Below, in pieces: positions 45,401 to 57,012 of a DNA stretch of 64,000 bases. Source of the DNA: Chrysaora quinquecirrha (taxonomy: Eukaryota > Cnidaria > Scyphozoa > Semaeostomeae > Pelagiidae); NCBI GenBank assembly GCA_014526335.1, contig JACTAT010000297.1, forward strand, positions 548,586-612,585, read 5' to 3'. The notes beneath the pieces are model-generated. The model was not told the DNA's origin, searched no databases, and saw only the letters and a program-made list of their open reading frames with translations. Within the stretch, counting starts at the first letter, position 1, and every line of letters starts with the position of its first letter. The translations under genes and the position numbers were made by a program.

Positions 45401-48400
45401 GCATGGAGCAAAGACAACAACGAAAAAACCAAGAACTTACTAGTTAAAATGTCAATAATCACTCTCCATCTTATCACCCCTACCCTTCTCTAAAGTGAAC
45501 TTTCTACAGATAAGTGCTCACGTCTGCATTCATTTGCACTGAAAATGTCACCCAATTAGTTTCTAAGGCCCTGGCAAAACGACCAAACATTGTTGGTCAA
45601 ACATTTGAGATTTGCTTTACAAGTAACGATTCGACCGTTTGACCAAGTCACAAGGCGTGGCTTGACAGGCAGAACTAGCTCAAGAAAGTTTTCATTTGTC
45701 CTCAGCCTGCATTCAGTTGCACTGAAAACATGGCCCAATTAGTTTCTTAGGTCCCGACCAAAGGGATCAAACATTGTTGGTAAAACATTTGAGATTTGCT
45801 TAAAAACTTATATAACTCGACCGCTTGACAAAGTCGCAAAACATTGCTTGACAAACAGAATTAGCTCAGCAATGTTTTGAAATACTTCAATAACATTTCA
45901 TGCTTGTATCAATAAAAAATAGTTTGATGAAAAATGTTTGGTGATGTTGCCAAATGGTTAAACACTGTTTTGGCGAGGAAGTTTCAAATGTTTGACAAAC
46001 AATGTTTGATCGTCAGTCAAGGGCCTAAAGTTGCACAGAAAATCGAGATATACATCTTAGCCCTTGTGTTTCTTATCATAGTTTGATGCACTGAAAAGCG
46101 TGTACTCGTATAAGCATTTAGTATTCCAAGAAAAGTCAAGAAGTTTATTAACTTAACTAAAAACTTACTTTGTGATTGATGAAAGTATTAAAGAGAGAAC
46201 GAAGCAGTTTTTGAACGACATCGTGAATATCTGGAACAACCGCACCAGATTCGCCTGAAAAAATCAAAACCAAGACACTAAAAATCAACACGTAACCCCC
46301 GTTCAAGCTTAATGAATTGTTTGCTTTAGTAGAAAGTACACAACTTTGATGGGGGTCAACAGCAGCATTATTCTTAATAATCTACGGCAAGCTTTTCAGG
46401 AACAATAATACTTATCCACACTACAAACTACTCAAAATAGGAAGCTCTGTCGGTGATTAAGCTATCCCCCGACAGTGCTAAATGAATGCGTTGCATCGGG
46501 GGGGGGGGGATAACAGACTTAGACGGAGGAAATCAGCAAAATAACTGACTGTAAACTTTGAACAACATTTCTGGGACAAAGATTCTTATTCAAGCTATTT
46601 TCGTACAACACTGACGTTTTTTTGTTCTTTATCTTTTAAATATTTTCTTTAAAGGAAATTCTTATTGGGTTATTTTCTAGACTTTTTTATATTAGAAAAC
46701 AGGTTTTGAAGGTTTAGCAGCCTAAATACCACTTGTTATAAATTGTTACAGATTGTAGCAGATTGTTACTTGATGGTTACAAATTTCTTCTACAAGAACA
46801 TACCAATTATTTCTGCCTTCTTTCTGATCATCTCTCTTTGCAAGGTTAAAGCGTCCTTAAAAAAGCAAAATCTTATGAGATTTGAGAACACCATAAGCAA
46901 ATAAATAATGTTATGAAAAAAACATGTTGATAAGAATGTAGGCTAACAAATAAAGATAAATAGATAAACAAAAAACAAATGAACAACTGAACAAGTAAAC
47001 ATACATATACTATATCAAATAAACAAATGAACTAATGAACAAATGAACAAGTAAACAAACAAAGAAAAAAATTAAAAAGAAAACAAATCGTCACTTAATG
47101 ATCTAAATTCTGAAATTTCTTACTTTGTAAACTTGTGAATCCGGTTCATTGTATCTGCAAGCATTGTCAAACATGAGAACCAAATCTTGCTCCAAATCAT
47201 CCATATTTGCATACTAAAATTAGAAAAAACAATGGATCGTTAAAATCCGTGAGTGGTACAAAACTTCAAAATTAAGATAAAAAGTAGAAATATCTTCGGA
47301 CATAGTATAGGTCATTATTGGTTAGGATCGAGTATTCTCTCATTGGATAAGACATTAGAGATTTACACAACCAGTAGAGATCTCAAGTCTCAAATCTTTG
47401 GCCTTGTATACCAGTGGCCTGTGGTCAATGCCAGTGATCTGGTCTACCAATGGAGCTATCTGACTACGTACAGACTCTGAACAAACCCTGGTATTATAAA
47501 TAGTTTACTTTGCTGTAAAAGGAGGGAGACCATTTCAGCCAACTAACGCTACACCTACTCCCTACAAAGGGGATGGACCTCCCAGAACAGGGGACTCGAT
47601 TACCCTACCATCACTGAGAAAGTAAACTTTAAGAGTCAGGAACTTTCTGAATACTGTTAACCCACAATGGCACAATGGGAGTACTTGTCCTTCTAATTCT
47701 GTAGTGATTTCAGTTCGTAGCTCTTTTCCAAGGTTGCTATGCGATGAAGTCTCCTGGTCCTACCTATAACGTTTTAGTCTACAGAAGCTTGAGTCCAAAA
47801 AGAGAAGCAAAAAGGAAATAATTTTAGTTGAAATCTCAAGAGGCATCCAACCAAAGATTTAAAGCGTTACTATGTTTAGCTTGATATAGAAACAATATAA
47901 GAATCCATATACCTGGCCAGCTTCAACTTTCGCTGAGATTTTCGTCAGATCAATTGGTTTCTTGATCAGCACATAATAATCTGGATAGTCCTTTCAAAAA
48001 CAAAGAGCAAAGGATATTAAATCCTGAAAAGTAACTTCATTTGTACATGTCCTAAAATTTAACTAACCTACATAAATATCCACTTATTCAAAAAATAAAT
48101 TAATTTAAATTGAATATAGATACAAATATCTAGAAATATCTTTCTATTCACCTGAAGCTACGAATCGAGTATTTACTTACAGATTTAGCAGGAAGTTTTC
48201 CGAAGATAGTACAAAGCATTCGGCCAGTGTTGTCCTGAAAAGGGAGAGGGAGAGCTGATATTACTGCCGGAATACACGTTGATAAGGAGAAAAAGAAGAA
48301 AAAGAAGAAGATGAAGAAGATGAAGAAGAAGAAGGAAAAGAAGAAGAAGAAGAAGAAGAAGAAGACGACAAGGACAACGACGAAGACAAGGATGACAAAG

Positions 48401-51400
48401 AAGAAGAAAAAGAAGATGAAGAAGATGAAGATGATGAAGAAGAAGATGATGAAAATGATGAAGAAGAAGAAGAAGAAGAAGAAGAAAAAAAAAGAAGAAG
48501 AAGAAAAAGAAGAAGAGGAAGAGGAAGAGGAAAAGAAGAGGGGGACAAAGAAGTAGGAGAAGAAAAGAAGAAGAAGAAGAAGAAATAGAAAAAAGGAGGT
48601 GGTAGAAGAGAGAAGAAGAGGAGGAGGGAAAAGAAAAGGGGAAGAGGAAAAATGAGAAGCTGAAGATAAAGAAGAAGAGAAAGAAGGAGAGGGAGAAGGC
48701 AAGGAAGAGGGCACGGGGGAGGAGGAAAACCTAGAAGAGGAAGATGAATGCTAATAATATGAAATGCTTACAGTGTATGATTTAATGGGATGAAGTAATC
48801 TTTGGCAATCAGTGGTTGGAGGAGGGCTTGAAGCTAATGAAGGTCGTTTTACTGCGCTTGCAGGCGAGGAACTAAAATAAAAAAATGTTTTGATTTCATT
48901 TTTCTAAATATCATTATTTTCATTTTTTAAATACCTACTATTGAAGGAAAATTGAAGGAAAGAGTTGAAATATGTTATTTCACAGTATGATTTTCAAATA
49001 TCCTTATAATTAATATGCTACATTGTAAAAAATTTTATTTTACTTTTTTGATATAGAAATTATAAGATACTTAGATAAATGATTTAAATAAAACAATATA
49101 GGTAATATGATAAGCATAATAATTAAATTTCTTAAAATCTAATCTTGTAGAGCGTAATTGAAATTTTTGTTTATTTTTTTTTTTTTCATACAAAAATAAT
49201 CATTTTAAAATCATTTATTTTCTAAAATTATACTCACGCAAATTTTCGTCCAGGGCTTTGCTTTGGGGTTCCGTCTACAAAAAATAATATTAATTAAATC
49301 TGGGAAAATTAAAAATGAATTTTGATATGCTGAACGATAAAAAAAATTATTTTGCCAACAAGAGATAAAACATATGGCCAGTGTGGGTCTCGAACCCACG
49401 ACCTTAGCGTTATTAGCACCACGCTCTACCGACTGAGCTAACCGGCCGTTGCAAGTTGAGCCAGAAAGCTCGATTTTAAACCCGAACCCTTCGCAAACGA
49501 CCAAACATTGTTAGTCAAACATTTCAAATTTGCTTGACAATAGATGTTTCACTGTTTGGCCACGTCCAAAAACATTGCTGTCCAAAAGCATGCGCGAGAA
49601 AGAGCGCCTTGTCACTAAGAAATGCTGCTAGGTCAAAATCAAACATTGTTTGTCAAACATTTGATTGTTTGTCGAAAGATATTTGATAGTTGATTGTTTG
49701 TCGAAAGTCAATGCTTGTGAAACATTTTTTTGCTTGCGTCAAGCAAAAACTGTTTGAGCTCTTCAAAAACATTGTTCAATAAAAGTCTGCTAATTCACGC
49801 GGCCAAACCCTCAAACATTAATTGACAAGCAAATTTCAAATGTTTGACAAACAATGTTTGGTCGTTTGGCCAGGGCCTAATTCATTTTTGTTTCTCTGGC
49901 AATCAAAATACCTTGAGTTATGTTGCCCAATAATTTCTTCTTTTTTCGAAGCACTTTTTCAAGAGTGATTGAATCTTGATAAACCACTGAACCTTCTTCA
50001 TTATAATGCCGTGCGTTTGCAAAAATAAGTTCGAAATCATACAGAAAGCTCTCTTCGTTGTGATACTAAAAGAAAGAAATAAAATCCAAGTTAAAACATG
50101 ATGAAAGCTTTGAGGTTGCACACTGGTCAGGGCTGACGTGATGAAGACTAAGACTTAGCTGCGCTAGAGTTGCGCCGTCTCTAGTCTAACAAGGCGGGCA
50201 TGGCGGTCCGACGGCGACGCACTCTCTTATCTCTGGCAGGCACGGCGTCTGGATCTGAATCAACAAGTGATTTTAGCTCGAGCTTAAGTCTTTGCACGAC
50301 CAATTTTGCCGTGTCGCATAGGAGTGACTCGACACTAGCCCAGCGTTGATTCAGACATCAATACATTGTCGTACCAAATGTCGCATGTAGACGTGGCTGC
50401 CAGGTCTACGCTCATCGTTCGTTTGCAAGCCCGACGAATAGACCTTGCAACTGAGGTCAAGAGAATGCAGATAAGATGGATACGACAAGTCTTTGAGTTG
50501 TCGTGCCAAGTGCTGAGCCAGTCCCGTGCCGGATTATCTTTGGCAAGATGCGACTATAGTACGACGTCTAAACTAGGTCTAAGTCCCCCAGCTGCGGATG
50601 TCCTATCCGTTGGTAGACTGAACAGCATTATCCTGGCATTAGTCGCAAAGGTTTCTAGTCAACTGACTTGAAAGAGTTCCCAGTTGACAATGATAAAGCA
50701 GGGCGAGTTGGTAGTGGGGCAAGCTAACCTGTTACCGTCGCGAATTCTATCCAATGAAATAGTCCATGTAATAAAGCATATACCTTTCCATTATTGACAT
50801 TTTCCTGGATTTTGGTTATATCCATTGGTTGCGATATGACTTTGTAATAATCAGGGTATTCCTGGAAAAAATTAAATTAAAGAAAATTTCAGAATTGTTT
50901 TTTCAAAATATGAAAGAATTCTACCAAACGTTATTTGCGCCTCGTTGTAAGACACATGGAAAAATTAAACCGACACGCAGCGCAGGATAAATATGTTTAA
51001 AATGAAATAAAAATGAACTGAGATTCCAACCTCTTTTGAAGGTAGCTTCATGAAAATGTCAGACAGGATTCGGCCATCATCATCCTTGAAAAAAAATAAT
51101 AAAAAGGTTTTGAATCATCCTTATTTAGAAATTACTGTAATGATCTTTGATCTTCTATGACAAATAATGATCTCTTACTGATTTGGACGCTCTTGCTGAC
51201 CAAATAGATCAAAAGAAATCAAACAAGCAATCTTCTTTCGGACAGAGGTCAGGGATTCTAGCAGCTATACAGCTGATGTGGACTGGCAACCTGGGCCTCC
51301 AACTCATTCATTGACCTCTGAAGGATGGACAGCTGAAGTGACTGTAGCCGTGTGGAAAGTGGCCCCGATGATATTTGAATTCACGACCTGCTCATCATGA

Positions 51401-54400
51401 GCTCTGAACGCCTTGACTGCTAATCCTTTCTGAGCATTGCTCCGCATGTGTCACTCAGCCAATAGCGGGTCGAATTCGATGAAAGTGAAAGGGAAGTTGT
51501 TTTCAGCGTCAGCCACAAGGATCTCAGTGGTAGATTAACTAATCGAGACCTCGACACTGGCTGTGATGCTACCGTGGCTAGGCTCGAACCCTGACCACAC
51601 TGAGCTCCTGACACCACGAGTCAGCTGGATTACACTACATTGCCACGACATCTTCCAACTATACTCGATCGTATCAACAACTCTTTCAAGTGGAAACCTA
51701 GCTTCAATGAAAAAATTTAAATGAAAAACCACTAACCTGGAAGCTCTTAACAGCAGCAATTAACAATTTAAATCTTTTCTTCAAAACTTTCGGGTCAATA
51801 TCGACATTTCTGCCTCTTTTCTTTTGCGATGGAGTCGTTCCTTCTTCAACCTTCGGGCTCTTGCTCTGATGAAGAAATATGAAAATTATTTAGCACAAAA
51901 TAAATCATCTATAGTTTCCTTTCATCTATGTTGACCACACCTTTATCCAAGGTATTTCTTCCAGTTCCACACAATAATTCAGAGCCTTGGCTTACGTCTC
52001 TGGTCAAAAGATCAAACATTTGGAATTTTCTTAACAAAAATTGTTTGACCACTTGGCCACGTCATCAAACACAACAATGTTTGATCCTTTGACAAAGGTC
52101 GGGGGCTCTCGCCAAACGATCAAACATTGTTGGTCAAGCATTTGACATTTGCTTTATAAGCAATGTTATGCCAGTTGACCACGTCTTAAAACATTGCTTG
52201 ATAAGTAGAGCTTGCGTAGCAATGATTTTGAAAAACTTCAAGAACATTTTCTACCTGCAACAAGCAAAACTTGTGTCTCTGACCAAACAGTCAAACTAAA
52301 CGATCAAACAATTCGTTTGAAAAACAAATTTCAAATGTTTCATCAACATTTGTTGATTGTTTGGCCAGGATCTAAGATTTTTGCGAGGTCTCATGGGTAA
52401 ACGTTGCCCTGAAAATATCAAAGGCTTGACATCAAAAGCGGTGATTATCTTGACTAATACTGTAACAAAAACAGCTTTGACAAAAGCCAAAACATTTCTG
52501 ATCATGGTTATAATTTATTAAAATTGCCATCAAAAATAATTTAAATATCACTTACATATAAATTCTCTAGTTTTTGTAATTCTTTCTTCTTCTCTTTCAT
52601 AAACATTTGTAGAGTAGTTGCATCCTAAAACAATTGATTAAAACCTTATCTGAGGATGAGCACATTCGATAAGTCAACTCAAGTAGCTACGCTTAACCTG
52701 TACCGAAGATAAACTGAAGGTTTGGTTGTCTGGGCTTGGCGTCCCTTTACTAGACTTGTAAAAACTATAGACTTTAAACCTGAATCTCTTGAAAAAGGGT
52801 CCGAAAGTTTATGTCGATGGTATTTTCATAATTAACGTGGATATCTTTAAGTTTATATGCTTAAGAACTACAAGATGGAGTAATTGGAAATTACCTTATA
52901 TAAAAGAGACGTTTCTTCGTTATACGCCCTTGCATTTGTGAAAACCAAATCCAAATCTCTCTCAAGACTGTCCAAAGAGGTATAGTGTTGACCCTAGGTA
53001 GACAAAATATGATTGATAGCTGATGCCGATGCGATGCCTGGTTTAAATTTATGGGAAATTTCTGTAATGAAAAGGCCTGGTTCTTCAGGAAATGAAACAA
53101 TTCTAGGAAATTCGATAAATTCGATAAAGTACGGAGCTTCTCGCTTAAAAGAAAAATATTGTTCATGGATGGAAAACACTAGGAGACATCCCTCAAAATA
53201 GCAGCCAAACACGTTGTCTAATAAGATGGTGATGACGTCTAAAAAGTTTGCTCGAAACGTCAGTCAATTTTCGCGCCAAAATTCTTGCTTGCCTCGTCTC
53301 CAGACCCATTCGTGGAATGTAAAATGGAAGTGTCATTCGAATTTTAAAACTAGAATCTCTCGAAAGTTTCATCTAAATCTCATCTAAACCAGATTCAAAT
53401 GGAGAGCAGAATCGATTTTGCGAATACAGCGAATCCTAATAATACAGCGGTATTCACGTTTACCGTAATTTTCTGCCTTATCTTTAATAGAGACATTGGC
53501 TTTCTTATCACATTGTAGTAGTCAGGATATGACCTGGAACAAAATAGAAAAGTAGGAACGTAATAGGTGACGGTTAAATGGTGTTTTTAGTGCCAGTTGC
53601 TATATAAGATCAGTGTAGTGGTTAGCACTTTTGGCAATTGTGCTTAAGGTCTGCGGTTCAAATCCAGGCTAGGCAGCACAAATCACAAGGTATAAAAACC
53701 TTGCCCTCAGTGACTCGGATAATCATGAAAAATTGTGGGCCCGTTTCAAAATTAATTGGAGAGTTAAAGAAGCATTAAGGACCTAAAATTTAGGGGCCAA
53801 GCTTAGGAGCACAAATTACAAGGTGTAAAAACATTGCTCTCTGTGACTCGGATAATCGCGTAAAATTTCAGACGCGACTCAAACTTTTTGGGACGTAATG
53901 AATCACTGAGGACCGAAAACCCCTCTGGCAGTGACCACCGGGTGGAGGGGGCTAGGTGAGGCAATAAGGATTTGAACGTTCTTTTTCAGAATTGTTTCAA
54001 CAACTTTGTCTATTATTGTAGCTAGATTGTATCACATTGTGCCACAGCAACATCTTTGGATGAATGTTAAAGTGATGACGGATCATTTCGTCAAGGCCCT
54101 GAATCTGAACGCTCTCCCGAAGGAATTTCTCTTAATACACAGGTGTTAAGCTAAGCTCTAGGATGGATTTTACTTACCGTTTAGAAGGCAGTCGCATGAA
54201 TGGCTCGGAGAGAAGTCGACCATAATTATCAGAATGGGCAGTTATTGCACTGTAAAGTGTCATTGCCAGATTCTCATCTTCTCCAAGCAAACGATCTTCT
54301 TTCCTTGCATCTAATAAGAAACAAAATCAATCACAATTGCATAACTTCAGTCCTTGCCAAACCAATCAAACATCGGCATAAGACAGATCACCAAACATTG

Positions 54401-56968
54401 TTAGATCAAACATTTGTTCGTTCTGTCACCATGTTCTACAATGGTTGATGATACTTTATACTAGTTGATACTTTATACTGGTTGATGATACTTTATTTCA
54501 TCTATTCCAGTGTCTGCCATTGATGAAATATATATATGAATATGTATGACAATGAAGCCCGAAATAGCCGAAACACAAGTCGAAATAGGAAGAAAGCCTT
54601 CGCTGCAGGACTTATAGATTTACTCAAGGATTTCAGTGGGCTCTTAGCTCAGTGGAATTGTCATTGACTCTCTGGTCATGCAGTCCAGGTTTGCCACTAG
54701 TAGAAACATTTGCCCTGATGTGTGTCATTGAAGAAAAATATATTCATTCAAAGAGTTTACTAATAATAAGGTAAATTTATGACTTACTATCATTAGCATT
54801 TTGAGTGTCGTCTTCTGTTGCATTGCTCTCAAGATCTGAATCATGTGACTGATGCGAGTAGCTACGACTGATCTGGCGTAATCTAAAATCAAATCAAGCA
54901 ATTTAAACTGTAAAATTAATGAAAGGGTGGGAGAAACAACAGTAACAATTTCAAACATAAAGAACACTTTTCAGGAAAAAGAACAGCTTCGTATATCTTC
55001 CGAAATCTATAGGACTTATAGAAAAATCTATCCTTGTGTTCCCCATGCTTGACAAATAGAAAAATATGTGTGATGCTTAAGAAAGCAAAATATAGCCGAA
55101 ATACAGACTTAGAGAGTTTGAAAAAAAATGGGTGCTTGGATCTCAGATCTGCCATAGATCGATGTGACTTGGAGAGTTACTCTGAGCTTTACACGTCCAA
55201 GTTTGAATCCCAACTATTGTTGTATGTCACTTGAGGAAAATCTATCCTTGTGTTCACCATTAATGACACATTTATATAAATGTGAAGAAAGGTGCTAAAG
55301 AAGGCTCAACATAGTTAAAACACAGAAAAAATTCGAATGGGATAAGTGTCTTGGACTGTATGACTTGGAGATTTATTTGGTGCTTTCATTACGTTCTACA
55401 GCTCAGTGGAAACGTCCTTGGTTCTCTTCATGCAGTACAGGTTCGAATTCCATTTATTGTGGTATGTCACTTGTGAAAAGTCTATCCTAGCATTCACCAT
55501 TCACGACCATTAATCAAGCAACTTGTCAATAAGCAACTAGGGCTGAGATTTTGTTAGGATTCCTTTACACAGTACATCATTGCAAACTTGTCAATTAATT
55601 GAAAAGCAAGAAAAGAAAGAGTTTGTAGAGGGTACCAGTCATTCTGTGAGGGCTGAAATACTAGATATTTTAAGCAACTTTGAGGGCTGGCCAAAATTCC
55701 AGTTGCATATTTGAAAAAGTGTAATTCATTAGAATTACCAACCTAATTCTGTCACTGACTTTTGCTCCAAGAAGTCCTTTTTCAATTTCAACCTTCTTTG
55801 CAGCAACAGTCTTCTTGATAACACTTGCGTCCTGTTAATATAAACAGATAAAATTGTACAGCATGCCTGTGTTTCGTTTTTTAGACTGATCTTTCATCAC
55901 ATTGTCAACCCCTAACCTGTTTAAAATTGCATCTTTAAAGTATTCTGACAGGCTTTTTGTGAACTATAGCAACTAGACTTCACCAAAAATCTAAGACCCT
56001 GGCTAAACATCAAACATTGTGGATGAAACATTTGAAATTTGTTTGTTAAACAAATCATTCGAGTTTATCTAACAAATTGTTGGACTATTTGTTTCATGGT
56101 TTCATGATTTGTTTTGTGGTCTCAGTGGTGCAGTGGTTAGCGTGCAGGACTCACAATGAAAATGTTGTGGGTTTGAGCCACGGTCTTTCCACTTGTGTTG
56201 CAGAGATAACAACCTTGAGCAAGTTGATAACACAAATGTGCCTCTCTCTACCCAGGTGTATAAATGGGTACCTGGTCGGTAGTTATGAGTGCCGTGTGTG
56301 GCTGCACCCTGCTATATGCTATATGCATCCAGACCAGGGGTAACGTGTAAAGTTGACTGAGTAGCCCTAGGAAGTAGTAGACTTAAAAACGGCAAATTTA
56401 ACTTCAACTTTTTTCATGGCAAGGGCTCCAAAATGGTAGACTTTGTTTGGGTTAAGCTTTAGTAGTTTTTGAGATAGCAGAATAATGTGACCCAAATCTC
56501 AGCCTGGTGTTCCTTAATAAGGCTTTTCTCATAAAAAAAACAATATTAGCAAAACAGACCTTGTAAATTTGGGATCCTCGTTCATTGAAAGTATGAGCAT
56601 TGCGAACAAGTGTATTGAAATCCTTCTCCAACTCTGATAATGAATTGTATTTATTATCCCTTATTTTGGCTTCAATGTTCTGTAGATCGATAGGGTCTTT
56701 GATAACTTTGTAGTATTCTGGATAATCCTCTCTTGATGGGAGTTCTTCAAACATCTCCCATATCAATCGGCCATCACTGTCCTGTAGCTCATATACACAG
56801 TCCAATAGCAGCCGGTATGGGTTCTGACCTAAATGAAACAAGAAAGCAATGAATTAGCAATGGATTTTACAAATATAGGAATAAGAAGATGATCATCATC
56901 ATCATTATCATCATCATCATCACTATTGTCACCATCATCATCATCGTCATCATCGTCTTCATCATTGC

Positions 56969-57012
<44 letters not shown>

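Larger units (their letters stand above)
44524..46254 (-). other. PBRM1: PBRM1 bromodomain E (BD6-like, divergent)
   Basis: It reads DDEGRCYSDSLLEY, KPLSLEIIRKLIEKNVYKRL, VLQEIRDVSRTDSEMYEDA and RYMSPALHY. It has the divergent BD6 character: the ZA loop lacks the PDYY motif and the Asn pocket is replaced by SRTDSE, as in vertebrate BD6 (NRTDSE). It is followed by a charged coiled-coil-like stretch (LLAQIEEEKKTKQNNEEKDD). Confidence 0.87.
49912..51865 (-). other. PBRM1: PBRM1 bromodomain C (BD4-like)
   Basis: The first exon (51865-51737) holds a basic linker and helix KKRFKLLIAAVKSFQ. It is followed by DDDGRILSDIFMKLPSKE, EYPDYYKVISQPMDITKIQE, and FANARHYNEEGSVVYQDS with the conserved Asn. 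The NARHYNEEGS string is nearly identical to vertebrate BD4. Confidence 0.88.

Noticed and set aside
48148..48714. Ser/Phe-rich minus-strand frame of 188 codons and Lys/Glu-rich plus-strand frame
   Set aside because: Both come from the polypurine tract. Only 48181-48234 within it is a real PBRM1 exon, in its own frame.
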